A stretch of 64,000 nt of DNA from Patiriisocius marinus (GTDB lineage Bacteria; Bacteroidota; Bacteroidia; Flavobacteriales; Flavobacteriaceae): positions 62,001-126,000 of the forward strand of contig NZ_BKCG01000001.1 in assembly GCF_008974325.1 (NCBI RefSeq), given 5' to 3'. Both the position numbers and the translations under genes were made by a program. Positions 23,661-32,640 of this stretch are shown one piece after another. Position 1 is the stretch's first letter. Every line of letters begins with the position of its first letter. The notes beneath the pieces were generated by a model. That model saw only the letters and a list, made by a program, of their open reading frames with translations, had not been told where the DNA came from and made no database searches.

Positions 23661-26060
23661 GTGAAAACTGTTCTAAAATACCTGTTACTTATAAGCACAC
23701 TTGTTTTATACAATTGTACAGATCCATCTTCAACTGCAAAAACAGTTTGGGACACTATTCCGCAAAACAGTACAAGTGTTGTCAAAACAGAAAATTTCAA
23801 TAACTTTCTAGCAGCATTAAAACAAGATAATTCTCAAGAGTCAATTGCAACAAATGGCATAGCCGAAATTCTAAAGAGTGAAAATCTACTCCAGTATTTT
23901 AACCCTAGTGATGAAACTCTAATTGCTATTACTTCAAAAGGAGATTTTAGTATCCACACTAAATGGGCTGATAGTCTTTTAAAAATAGACAGCTTACCCA
24001 ATCGCTTAATTGAAACACTTAAAATTGAAAAATTTGAGTTTCAAAAAATAACAGTTGATGACGCTATTTTATTCTCCGCTATAAAAGATAGCATCTATAT
24101 ATTAAGCTCTTCACAACAACATTTAACAACGTTGATGCGTAATTCAATTAACATACAACCTGCGTTAAATAGTATTAATAAGGCTGTTGTAGATAGTACA
24201 GCTATTTTCACTAAGCATATTAAAAATAACCCACTTAACGACAGTTTGAGTTTTGGCTCTTATTGGGAGGGTTATGCCTACACTACTGATAACGATTTAT
24301 TTTCTGCTCACGGTATTTTGAAATCTAATGACACGCTTCCTTATTTTATTGATTCATTTAAAAATCAAAAACCTCAACCGATAACCATCCCACAAGTATT
24401 ACCCGTTACCATTGATGGTGCTACTATAATTAGCTTTTCGGACAGTGTTCAGTTACTTAAAAGTTCAGAAAAAGTTTCTATAGCTCAAAGTACTTTTTTC
24501 GAAACTCTTCAAGAGTTTGCTTCAGGTACTGTGGGTACTGACTCATTTGTGGTAGCTAAAAGTCTAGATGCTTCTCTTTCATTAGAAAGTATAGAAATGT
24601 ACCTAACTGAAAATGTTGATTACAGAGGTGTAATGTTATATACCATTCAAGAAGATGGTGATTTTATAAATAACAAGGTTTCAGTTTTGAATATTTCAGA
24701 AGAATTAAACACCTTATTTAGATTTGAAAATTACCTTATTGCAACCAGCTCAGTAACTGCTGCCGAAGATTATATTAGAGCATTACAAGCTTCAATAGTA
24801 CTTGCAAAAGACCAAAACTACATAGCTCTACAAAACGTGCTTAGCAATGCTGCTACTATTGTTTACATAGGTAGAAACAACATTAGTAATGATATTTTAG
24901 TCACGACGTTTGAACCAAATAGAAATAACAATACAAACAGAAAAGGACTACTTACTGTAAAGCAATTAATCGTTGAGAAAGATTATGCTAATGTTGCACT
25001 TGCGAGCATAAAAGAGCAGAAAAGTAATGCGCCACAAATACCTGTAAGTCAGATTTCTGAAATAGATATTCCCAATACTATATTAGGAAAAGCGATTTTT
25101 CTAAATAATACATCTTCTAAAAAAACTAATATTATCACTCAGGATATTGAGAATACACTTTATGCATTTAGCGACAATGGCACTAAAGTATGGTCACGAA
25201 ATTTTGACAATCCTGTGTTAGGAGAAATTACAGTTATTGATTTAAATAAAAACAGAAAACAACAACTTGCTTTTACAACAAAGGATGGGTTTTATGTTAT
25301 TGACAATAGAGGGAAAGATGTTGCGCCATTTCCTATTAGATTTAAAGATGAAGTAACACAACCACTTTCAGTTTTTGATTACGACGGAAATAGAAAATAT
25401 CGTTTTTTAGTAGTTCAAGGAAAAGAAGTATTAATGTACGATAAAAAAGCAAAAACAGTTAAAGGGTTCACGTTTAAAAAAACAAAAAACACCATTGCAT
25501 CTTCACCTAAACACCTTCGACTTGGATCTAAAGATTACATATTAATAACTGAAGACACTGGTAAAATCAACTTTTTAAGCAGAACAGGTAAATCAAGGAT
25601 TTCCGTTTCTGATAAGTTTGATATATCTGAAGATGGCATTCATAAGCAAGGGACTCAATTTGCATTTATCACTAAGAAAAATGAGCAAGTAACGATATCG
25701 CAAAGCGGAAAAATTCAGCGAAAAAAACTTGATGGCGCAGGGCAATTTAGACTTGACACTGAAAATAATCTAATTGTTTTATTAAATGACAATATTCTTA
25801 ATATTGACGGGAAGATTATTGAACTTCCTTTTGGTATTTATACCGCACCACACATACACACATCGAATAAAAACACCTATATCACAGTCACTGAAACTCA
25901 GGAAAATCAAGTCTACGTTTACGATTCAACAGGCAGACTACTTGAAGGCTTCCCTGTTTATGGAACTACTCCTGCGGTTTTGTACAGAACTACAGCTAAA
26001 AAACTACAACTACTCACACTTGGTAATGACAAGCAACTGCTGCTTTACCAAATAAATTAA
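23661..26060 (+). CDS. Beta-propeller lipoprotein
   Basis: This 799-aa lipoprotein has a signal peptide with lipobox VLYNC (Cys near 19). The N-terminal ~430 residues are a helix/strand mix with no clear motif, somewhat like DUF3352-type periplasmic proteins. From about 470 there are repeated beta blades (TLYAFSDNGTKVWSRNF; GFYVIDNRGKDVAPFPIRF; VLMYDKKAKTVKGF; QVYVYDSTGRLLEGFPVY) that look like a WD40/PQQ-type propeller. It is probably anchored in the envelope and has a binding or assembly role. The only plausible start is GTG 23661, because the next in-frame Met is deep inside. The promoter element sits 4 nt before it. Confidence 0.75.
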   Translation: MKTVLKYLLLISTLVLYNCTDPSSTAKTVWDTIPQNSTSVVKTENFNNFLAALKQDNSQESIATNGIAEILKSENLLQYFNPSDETLIAITSKGDFSIHTKWADSLLKIDSLPNRLIETLKIEKFEFQKITVDDAILFSAIKDSIYILSSSQQHLTTLMRNSINIQPALNSINKAVVDSTAIFTKHIKNNPLNDSLSFGSYWEGYAYTTDNDLFSAHGILKSNDTLPYFIDSFKNQKPQPITIPQVLPVTIDGATIISFSDSVQLLKSSEKVSIAQSTFFETLQEFASGTVGTDSFVVAKSLDASLSLESIEMYLTENVDYRGVMLYTIQEDGDFINNKVSVLNISEELNTLFRFENYLIATSSVTAAEDYIRALQASIVLAKDQNYIALQNVLSNAATIVYIGRNNISNDILVTTFEPNRNNNTNRKGLLTVKQLIVEKDYANVALASIKEQKSNAPQIPVSQISEIDIPNTILGKAIFLNNTSSKKTNIITQDIENTLYAFSDNGTKVWSRNFDNPVLGEITVIDLNKNRKQQLAFTTKDGFYVIDNRGKDVAPFPIRFKDEVTQPLSVFDYDGNRKYRFLVVQGKEVLMYDKKAKTVKGFTFKKTKNTIASSPKHLRLGSKDYILITEDTGKINFLSRTGKSRISVSDKFDISEDGIHKQGTQFAFITKKNEQVTISQSGKIQRKKLDGAGQFRLDTENNLIVLLNDNILNIDGKIIELPFGIYTAPHIHTSNKNTYITVTETQENQVYVYDSTGRLLEGFPVYGTTPAVLYRTTAKKLQLLTLGNDKQLLLYQIN

Positions 26061-26068
26061 CACCTGTT

Positions 26069-26104
26069 GTTACGTACGTAACTTATGTTTGTTACATATG
26101 TAAT
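26069..26104. promoter_or_regulatory. Tandem GTTAC palindromes upstream of the hybrid regulator gene
   Basis: GTTACGTACGTAAC (26069-26082) is a perfect 14-bp palindrome, and GTTACATATGTAAT (26091-26104) is palindromic except at its ends. Their centres are 22 bp apart, about two helical turns. Similar GTTACAT boxes at 29146 and 29167 precede the next gene. They are candidate binding sites for the AraC-type domain of the regulator that follows, giving autoregulation. Confidence 0.55.
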
Positions 26105-26166
26105 AGCCATAAGTATTTGGTTTACTTACTATTGCGTATATTTAATGTATGTAAATAGAACAACCA

Positions 26167-29124
26167 GTGAAAAAGCTTCTTTACCTTAGCAGTCTACTAC
26201 TTTCGGTATTTTGTATTGCTCAAAAGCAACCTTACGTTGAAATAATTAGCGAACAAGATTCTTTAGAAATAATTAACTATCGCACTAAACTGGCCCAATA
26301 TGTAAATCCTATTCCTGATAGTGCATTTTTCTACGGACGAAAAATAAGAACAACTGCTACAAACCTAAATTACGGAAAAGGTATTGCAGATGCAGACTAT
26401 TTACTAGGTGCTTGTTTTAAGCGAGTTCAACAAAATGATAGCGCATTAATCTATTTTAATAAATCGCTTAAACTTTCGAAAGAATTAGATTACAACATTG
26501 GAAAAGGGCGAGCTTATAATAATTTAGGACGTACTTATTATTTACTGGGTGAAATGGAAAAATCCATAACCGCAAGTAAAAATGCTATCGCAAGTATAAA
26601 AAATAGTGGCCCCACTGAAGATATGATTATTGCAGATTCCCATACCGCTTTAGCTACAGCATATTCAAGAAAAAATGATATGAATAATGCCATCACACAG
26701 TTGCTAAAGGTAGATTCTATGCATCAAAAAGCAGCTTTACGTCCAGATGTGATTGCGGCAGCTTATCAAAATCTTGGGAATATTTATTTAGAATTAGAAG
26801 AGTATCCTACCGCAATTAATCAATTTGAAAAAGCGAATAGTGAATTCACTAAACTACCTGAAGGTGCTTCTCAATTTTACAAAAACACAACGAATATTTT
26901 TCTAGGAAAAGCCTATTTACAAACCGAAAAAATAAAAATCGCAGATAGTTTACTTTCTACATCTTATGTATATTTTAAAAAAGCAGAAGACCAACGTTTA
27001 GTTGCTGAAATAGCCCACTATCTAGGGCAATTAGAACTTAAAAAAAATAATCTAAAAAAAGCCGAAATATTCTTTACCGAAAGTTTCACTAATCATAAAG
27101 ATAACAATAGGCCTTTTGAAGCTGCACAAGGAGCATTAGAAATAGTAAAACTAGAACTCTCTAAAAATAATCTAAAAAAAGCACGCTATTATTTAGAAGA
27201 AGCAAGGGTTTTAAATATAGATGCTCAAAATAGTAAGCTTACACAGGAGTTGTTATTTTATAAAGCTCAAATATTGAGTTTACAAGGAAACTTTAAAGAA
27301 GCATATGCGTATAGCAATAAGGCTAAAAGACTTCAAGATTCACTTCAAAGAATACAGAGTTCTGAAAAAATAAAAGAAATTGAAGCCATCTATGAAACCG
27401 AAAGTAAGGATCGTGAAATTAAGTTACTCACCTCTCAAAAAAAATTAGCTGAACAACAAAAAACAAATCAGCGAAATTTATTACTTGGCGGATTATGTAT
27501 TACAAGCATCCTAGGATTATTTTTCTTTTTTCAATATAAAAATAGACAAAAAATTCATAAAAAACTTCAAGAGTTAGATATTGCTAAGTCAACATTCTTT
27601 GCCAATATATCTCACGAGTTTAGAACTCCATTGACATTAATAAAAGGGCCAATTGAAGACCAATTAGAAAATGGCACATTAACCTTTTCGGAACGAAAAA
27701 ATCTTACTTCAGCTAAGCAAAACGCGCAACGTTTAGAAAGCTTAGTAAAACAGTTACTAGGTTTATCAAAGTTAGAAAGCGGTACTTTTAAATTGAAAGT
27801 ACAAGCCGGAAATTTATCTGAATTTTTAAAAGCTCAAGCAGCATTTTTTATTTATAAAAGTCAGGAAAATGCAATCAAATTTGTTTCATCAATTAGTACA
27901 TTGAATGAAATGGCTTGGTTTGATCGTGATGTTTTAGAAAAGGTTTGCGTTAATTTACTTGGTAATGCTTTTAAATATACTCCTATAAATGGAAGCATTC
28001 ACTTTAATGGCACTTTAGAAGATGGGATTTATAAAATTTCGGTTAAAAATAGCGGCACTTATTTAAATGATGATGAAACTTCTAAAATATTTGAACGGTT
28101 CTATCAAACAGATCCAAATAATCCGGGAACAGGAATAGGACTTGCCCTTACTAAAGAATTGATTACGCTACATAAAGGAATTATTAAAGTAACGAGTAAC
28201 CACGAAACAGGAACAGAATTTATCATCTACTTACCTTATCAAAAAAGCGCTTTTAACATAGATGAAATAGTAGACTCGCCTCATATTGAATTTACATCAG
28301 AAATTGCTAAAAACATTGATGAAACATTATTATCAAAATCAACTTCTAAGGAAGATGCTCCTATATTACATATAATTGAAGATACAATTGACATTAGAAA
28401 TTACGTGAATTCTATTTTTAATGAAACTTTTATTGTCAATGAATCTGCAAATGGAAACGATGGAATTGAAAGTGCAACTACTAATATCCCAGATATTATT
28501 ATATGTGATATCATGATGCCAGGAATAGATGGTTTTGAAGTTACAAAACAACTTAAGAGCAATCCAATAACAGCGCATATTCCTATTATATTATTGACCG
28601 CTAAAGTGGAAGATGCAGATAAAATAAAAGGTAACAATATAGGAGCAGATGCATATGTTTCTAAACCTTTCAATTCACAATTATTGAAAGCGCAAGTACA
28701 TAATTTACTTGAAAACCGCAGAAAACTACAAGAGCGATTTTCACAAGAAGTAATTTTAAGACCTAAGGAAATTGAAATAACATCAGCAGAAGAACAATTT
28801 TTAGATCAGCTACAATCAACGATGGATAAACATCTTACAGATGCTGAATTTAACGCGACTCGTTTTCACGAGGTTATGGCTATGAGCAGAATGCAACTTC
28901 ACCGCAAATTGAAAGCACTTACAGGACAGTCAACAACTGAGTTTTTAAGAAGTCAGCGATTAAAAGCCGCTACCTTATTATTGAAACAAGATAAAATCTC
29001 TATTTCTGAAGTTGGATACACAGTAGGATTTAACGACCCATCGTATTTTGCGAAGTGTTTTAAGCAAGAATATGGTTTAAGTCCTACGAAATATGCCGAA
29101 ATAAACTCCCTTAACACCCAGTAA
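26167..29124 (+). CDS. Hybrid two-component regulator: TPR, kinase, receiver, AraC
   Basis: This 985-aa one-piece sensor-regulator has a signal peptide (1-18), TPR-type helical repeats (about 25-400), and one membrane helix (about 438-456). It then has a histidine kinase core with FFANISHEFRTPLT (phosphoacceptor His about 483) and ATP-binding boxes VCVNLLGNAFKYTP and GTGIGLALTKEL. The receiver domain has D781 in IICDIMMPGIDGF and the Lys in AYVSKPF. The C-terminal AraC helix-turn-helix (about 880-985) contains SEVGYTVGFNDPSYFAKCFKQEYGLSPTKY. It should sense an envelope signal through the TPRs and bind DNA. The start is GTG; no in-frame ATG gives a signal peptide. The promoter region has tandem GTTAC palindromes, shared with the next gene, its probable target. 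Confidence 0.95.
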   Translation: MKKLLYLSSLLLSVFCIAQKQPYVEIISEQDSLEIINYRTKLAQYVNPIPDSAFFYGRKIRTTATNLNYGKGIADADYLLGACFKRVQQNDSALIYFNKSLKLSKELDYNIGKGRAYNNLGRTYYLLGEMEKSITASKNAIASIKNSGPTEDMIIADSHTALATAYSRKNDMNNAITQLLKVDSMHQKAALRPDVIAAAYQNLGNIYLELEEYPTAINQFEKANSEFTKLPEGASQFYKNTTNIFLGKAYLQTEKIKIADSLLSTSYVYFKKAEDQRLVAEIAHYLGQLELKKNNLKKAEIFFTESFTNHKDNNRPFEAAQGALEIVKLELSKNNLKKARYYLEEARVLNIDAQNSKLTQELLFYKAQILSLQGNFKEAYAYSNKAKRLQDSLQRIQSSEKIKEIEAIYETESKDREIKLLTSQKKLAEQQKTNQRNLLLGGLCITSILGLFFFFQYKNRQKIHKKLQELDIAKSTFFANISHEFRTPLTLIKGPIEDQLENGTLTFSERKNLTSAKQNAQRLESLVKQLLGLSKLESGTFKLKVQAGNLSEFLKAQAAFFIYKSQENAIKFVSSISTLNEMAWFDRDVLEKVCVNLLGNAFKYTPINGSIHFNGTLEDGIYKISVKNSGTYLNDDETSKIFERFYQTDPNNPGTGIGLALTKELITLHKGIIKVTSNHETGTEFIIYLPYQKSAFNIDEIVDSPHIEFTSEIAKNIDETLLSKSTSKEDAPILHIIEDTIDIRNYVNSIFNETFIVNESANGNDGIESATTNIPDIIICDIMMPGIDGFEVTKQLKSNPITAHIPIILLTAKVEDADKIKGNNIGADAYVSKPFNSQLLKAQVHNLLENRRKLQERFSQEVILRPKEIEITSAEEQFLDQLQSTMDKHLTDAEFNATRFHEVMAMSRMQLHRKLKALTGQSTTEFLRSQRLKAATLLLKQDKISISEVGYTVGFNDPSYFAKCFKQEYGLSPTKYAEINSLNTQ

Positions 29125-29145
29125 AATCAACTACACACAAGTATT

Positions 29146-29174
29146 GTTACATTAGTACTAGTTTTCGTTACATA
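29146..29174 (+). promoter_or_regulatory. Tandem GTTACAT boxes upstream of the secreted repeat protein
   Basis: GTTACAT occurs at 29146-29152 and again at 29167-29173, 21 bp apart, about two helical turns. The downstream box lies about 30 bp before the -7 element, where an activator would sit, and no -33 box is visible. They resemble the two GTTAC palindromes before the hybrid regulator gene. Confidence 0.5.
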
Positions 29175-29202
29175 CCTCATAACAGTATGGTTTTAAACAT
29201 TT

Positions 29203-29210
29203 TAGATTTG
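29203..29210 (+). promoter_or_regulatory. -7 element of the secreted repeat protein gene
   Basis: TAGATTTG matches TAnnTTTG exactly. Transcription would begin near 29216, about 23 nt before the ATG. Confidence 0.6.
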
Positions 29211-29238
29211 AACTGTCTAACTAATTAAACCTTATATT

Positions 29239-30327
29239 ATGAAAACACTAGTATCACTTTTCACATTTTTAATCACTTTGAGTGTAATGGCTCAGGAAAA
29301 AATGTTTGTCCATACCGCAACTTCGGAAAACATAAACGGAAACTTCACAATTATAGATCATCCAGATTTAAACGAAAATCCAAATGCCTGCTTAACCTAT
29401 AATCACTACTTTAACCCTGAAGGAGTTTATAACAATAATATTGACGGATTATGGTATAACTCTGGAGCTTCAAAATGGACTATCTATAATGAAAACTTTA
29501 GCGAGGTGATGGTAGAAAATGCAAGTTTTGCAATCTACATTGCTGATGAAGGTAAATGCTTCGACCATATTGCGGTTCCAGCTAATATATTTGGAGCAGA
29601 AACAGATATTGATCATCCTGAATTAAACAATTCAAATCCGGGACCGTATACTTTTTTTAGCAGCTACTACAATCCTAACGCAATTTACAACCCAAGTAAT
29701 TATGGGATGAATTATGTAAGTTCTACAAATAAACGCTCAATATTTTCTGAGTCGATAACTACTATTCCCGAAGACTCTGCTTATAAAATACTAATTGCTA
29801 CTTCAGCTACAGAAAATGACTCACACACTACAAGCGTAGCAAGTATTTCTGGCAATGGTTCTGTGATTGATAATCCATATTTAAATAATAATCCAAACGC
29901 GTTGTTTGTATTTACACATTATTATGGACTAGGAGGTGCTAGCAGTGAAGTTCTTTTAGATTCGCCTTTAGGTATTTATTACGATGGATCACACTGGAGT
30001 ATTTTCAGAGAAGACTTAGGGGTTATGCCTGAAAACGTTGTATTTGATATTGCTATTATGGATAGAGAAATTTTAGCCGTAGAAACTTCCGAAATAACAA
30101 ACACAATTGCTTTGTATCCAAACCCAGCTATTGATAACATTCAAATTAACGGTAGCACGGAACTTACATCAATATCAATTTTCAATATCCTTGGACAACA
30201 AGTATTAAAACATCAAGGAGATTCCAACAGCGAAACTATAAATATTTCACATTTACCACAAGGAATCTACATTGCTAAAGTTGTTTCTGAAGATGCTACA
30301 CAATCCATAAAATTTCAGAAAAAATAA
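29239..30327 (+). CDS. T9SS-exported protein with three tandem repeats
   Basis: This 362-aa protein has a signal peptide (1-18, ending VMAQ) and three diverged repeats of about 85 residues (about 22-107, 108-190 and 191-275). Each has the pattern FxHxATxENINGNxTxIDHPxLNxNPNA, then YNHYFNPxGVYNN, then the WSIFxE strand. I vaguely recall this as DUF7452, with low certainty. The last 75 residues (LYPNPAIDNIQING...IYIAKVVSE...SIKFQKK) form a type A T9SS sorting domain. The gene lies 114 bp after the hybrid regulator with its own promoter and tandem GTTACAT boxes, so it is probably the main target of that regulator. Confidence 0.85.
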   Translation: MKTLVSLFTFLITLSVMAQEKMFVHTATSENINGNFTIIDHPDLNENPNACLTYNHYFNPEGVYNNNIDGLWYNSGASKWTIYNENFSEVMVENASFAIYIADEGKCFDHIAVPANIFGAETDIDHPELNNSNPGPYTFFSSYYNPNAIYNPSNYGMNYVSSTNKRSIFSESITTIPEDSAYKILIATSATENDSHTTSVASISGNGSVIDNPYLNNNPNALFVFTHYYGLGGASSEVLLDSPLGIYYDGSHWSIFREDLGVMPENVVFDIAIMDREILAVETSEITNTIALYPNPAIDNIQINGSTELTSISIFNILGQQVLKHQGDSNSETINISHLPQGIYIAKVVSEDATQSIKFQKK

Positions 30328-30382
30328 AAAAATAACGTCCTATAAACTCCCAATTGCGATCTATCAGATTCGCCTTTTTTCA

Positions 30383-30538
30383 ATGCCAAAAAAAACAAAC
30401 ATACTTGAAGGCGAGTTGCCCCAATACTTGTCTACACAAATCTATTTGAATATTGCGCACCTTAAAAAAGGCGAATATCTGCTAAAGATTGTAGATAATA
30501 ATAAGGTAGTCGAAACCATAACTTTTAAAAAAAAATGA
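30383..30538 (+). CDS. 51-aa conserved-type small protein coupled to the next gene
   Basis: This short gene encodes 51 residues: MPKKTNILEGELPQYLSTQ, then IYLNIAHLKKGEYLLKIVD, then NNKVVETITFKKK. The layout (a LP-YL turn, an IY-ideal strand, LKKGEYLLKI, and a final TFKK strand) is a small all-beta fold that I recall from many Flavobacteriaceae genomes as an unnamed short protein. Its TGA (30536-30538) overlaps the ATG of the following tail-fibre-type gene (30535), so the two are translationally coupled. It has no signal peptide. Function unknown; it may resemble the final strands of a T9SS-like tail, which also end in TFKK. Confidence 0.7.
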   Translation: MPKKTNILEGELPQYLSTQIYLNIAHLKKGEYLLKIVDNNKVVETITFKKK

Positions 30539-31884
30539 TGAAAAATATTGCTTCAATAGTATGTTTCGTGGGACTTTTTATTCACGTAACTTTAAATGCA
30601 CAAGTGGGTATTGGCACAGTGATGCCAGACGAATCTTCAATACTAGATATAACAGCTGTAGATAAGGGAATACTTGCACCAAGGGTTTCCTTAACTAATG
30701 TAACAACAACTATGTTAGACGGTAGTAATACAGCTGCAACTGGACTATTAATTTGGAATACAAATACCGCTACAACAGGTGGTGACGGTATAGGGTTTTA
30801 TGTATTTACAGGTGTCGTTTGGGAGAAAATTTCAACCGAAAACATTAGTGCAAGTAATGGTTTAACATTAGCTGGAAACGAAATTGTTTTAGGCGGCACT
30901 TTAAATCAAAATTCTTCAATTAATCATGGCAATAATAGTTTAAATTTTAATCTATCTGGTATTGGCGACTTTAATGTTCAGGATAATGGAACAACACATT
31001 TTCAAGTTAATGATAATGGAAATAGTTATTTTGGCGGTGAAGTTGTTGTCACAGAAGATGCGGTTTCAGGTACAAGAGTTGCTCGTTTATTTAATGTCGC
31101 AGACCAAGACGGTGCTTTGTTACTATACCGAAATAACACTGTACAACATAGAATTGACGCCGGCTTTAACACCGTATTTAATGAGCAGGGATTGGATGTA
31201 GACTTTGTTATTGAGTCAAATAATAACCCCAATGCGTTTAGAATAAATGCGGGTGAAGATGTCATGTTTGTGGGTAATGCTTCAGCAGGACTTGCAAATG
31301 ATGGAGATATAATTAATGGCAGCCCAGTAGATTATGTTGCAGCTTTTTACACACCTAATTTTACAAATGGTACCGCTGTACAAATAGGTACTACGGAGTA
31401 TATAATGGACTCTGGAAATTTGCAAATGTCAGTTTATGGCAGTTGGCTTCCATATTACCCAATGAGTTCCACTTCCCCATTTAGCCTTGGTAATGCTGCT
31501 CAAAGATGGACTAGCGTTTGGGCAGTTAATGGAACAGTTCAAACTAGTGACACCCGACTTAAAAAAAATATAAAATCGCTTGATTATGGTCTTGCCGAAA
31601 TATTAAAACTAAACCCAATAAGCTATCAATGGAAAGATGGTATTGATACTTCAACTAAGTTAGGGTTCTCTGCCGAAGAACTACTAAGTACAATTCCCGA
31701 AGTTGTAGTAACACATAGTTACGAGCTTGAAAAAGAAGATGGCCCAACAATAAAAAAAGAGAATAAATATCTTGGTGTTTATTACAGTGATATCATACCT
31801 GTACTCACAAATGCTATCCAAGATCAACAAGTACTTATTGAACAATTAGAACAACGTATTAAAAATTTAGAACAAAAAAAATAG
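30535..31884 (+). CDS. Secreted protein with tail-fibre/endosialidase chaperone domain
   Basis: This 449-aa protein has a signal peptide (ending TLNAQ, about 23), the QVGIGTVMPDESSILDI...ILAPRVSL block (24-60), and a long Asn/Gly-rich beta-helix-like middle. The C-terminal domain is a Peptidase_S74 type (about 340-449): TSDTRLKKNIKSLDYGLAEILKLNPISYQW, then KLGFSAEELLSTIPEVV, ending with a coiled coil. In this family the C-terminal domain is an intramolecular chaperone that trimerises the protein and then cleaves itself off. The gene overlaps the end of the 51-aa gene by 4 bp (ATGATG), and either ATG could be used. A same-strand gene follows after 8 bp. Confidence 0.9.
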   Translation: MMKNIASIVCFVGLFIHVTLNAQVGIGTVMPDESSILDITAVDKGILAPRVSLTNVTTTMLDGSNTAATGLLIWNTNTATTGGDGIGFYVFTGVVWEKISTENISASNGLTLAGNEIVLGGTLNQNSSINHGNNSLNFNLSGIGDFNVQDNGTTHFQVNDNGNSYFGGEVVVTEDAVSGTRVARLFNVADQDGALLLYRNNTVQHRIDAGFNTVFNEQGLDVDFVIESNNNPNAFRINAGEDVMFVGNASAGLANDGDIINGSPVDYVAAFYTPNFTNGTAVQIGTTEYIMDSGNLQMSVYGSWLPYYPMSSTSPFSLGNAAQRWTSVWAVNGTVQTSDTRLKKNIKSLDYGLAEILKLNPISYQWKDGIDTSTKLGFSAEELLSTIPEVVVTHSYELEKEDGPTIKKENKYLGVYYSDIIPVLTNAIQDQQVLIEQLEQRIKNLEQKK

Positions 31885-31892
31885 ATCACTTT

Positions 31893-32576
31893 ATGAAATC
31901 TCTACACGTACTCTCAATTAGTGTTATTACATTGTTAATGACTGTTTCAGCAATATCACAAAATAACTGTAGTAAGTTTTATCCATTTGAAGAAGGCATT
32001 AATTTTCAAATTACAAGCTATGGAAAAAACAACAAAGTTGCTGCCATTACTGACTACACCGTTTCGCAGGTTACTAATAATTCTGCGACTTATAATTCTA
32101 TTTTAAAAGATAAAAACCAAAAAGTATTAAACGAAGGAAACTTTAAAATCAATTGCGAAAACAATGGAATAACGATGAACTTAGAATCATTATTAAATCC
32201 GCAATTATTTGATCAATATCGCGATTTTGAAACTACTATCTCTGGAACTAATATTGTACTCCCTAACAACCTACAAATAGGACAAGAGTTACCTGATGCT
32301 ACTATGAAAATGAATATAGATATGAGCGGTATACAAATGGAAATGAATGTACTAATGACTAATAGGAACGTAATTGACCAAGATACTATTACAACTCCTG
32401 CTGGTTCATTTTACTGCTATATTATAAGTTACACAAATACAATAGAAATGGGAATGAGTCGCACAAGCACCTCTAAACAATGGATTGCCGAAGGAGTGGG
32501 AATGGTAAAACAAGAAGATTACAATAGACGCGGAAAAATTACAAGCAGTAGTTTGTTAACACGTTTCAATAAATAA
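31893..32576 (+). CDS. Secreted protein, DUF3108/TapB-like
   Basis: This 227-aa protein has a signal peptide (1-22, ending AISQ) and a beta-rich mature part. It opens with FYPFEEGINFQITSYGKNNKVAAITDYTVSQV and later has TITTPAGSFYCYIISY and TSTSKQWIAEGVGMVKQE. This pattern fits the DUF3108/TapB-like family of exported proteins related to the LolA/LolB-like fold (recalled, moderate certainty). It lies 8 bp after the tail-fibre-type gene and is probably co-transcribed with it and the 51-aa gene. A good bidirectional terminator ends the unit. Confidence 0.7.
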   Translation: MKSLHVLSISVITLLMTVSAISQNNCSKFYPFEEGINFQITSYGKNNKVAAITDYTVSQVTNNSATYNSILKDKNQKVLNEGNFKINCENNGITMNLESLLNPQLFDQYRDFETTISGTNIVLPNNLQIGQELPDATMKMNIDMSGIQMEMNVLMTNRNVIDQDTITTPAGSFYCYIISYTNTIEMGMSRTSTSKQWIAEGVGMVKQEDYNRRGKITSSSLLTRFNK

Positions 32577-32602
32577 CATTATGCTTGACCTACTTTTTTC
32601 TT

Positions 32603-32640
32603 AAAAGCCGAAGAATTTTAATGCTTCGGCTTTTTTTATA
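32603..32640 (+). terminator. Terminator after the secreted-protein operon
   Basis: Stem AAAAGCCGAAG (32603-32613) pairs with CTTCGGCTTTT (32624-32634) and is followed by Ts. It lies between convergent genes and also has Ts on the opposite strand, so it may serve lipB too. Confidence 0.8.

Noticed and set aside
26069-26104. Reading the GTTAC palindromes as a terminator of the preceding gene
   Set aside because: Stems are short with no T run, two copies sit two helical turns apart, and similar boxes occur upstream of another gene, which fits operators better.
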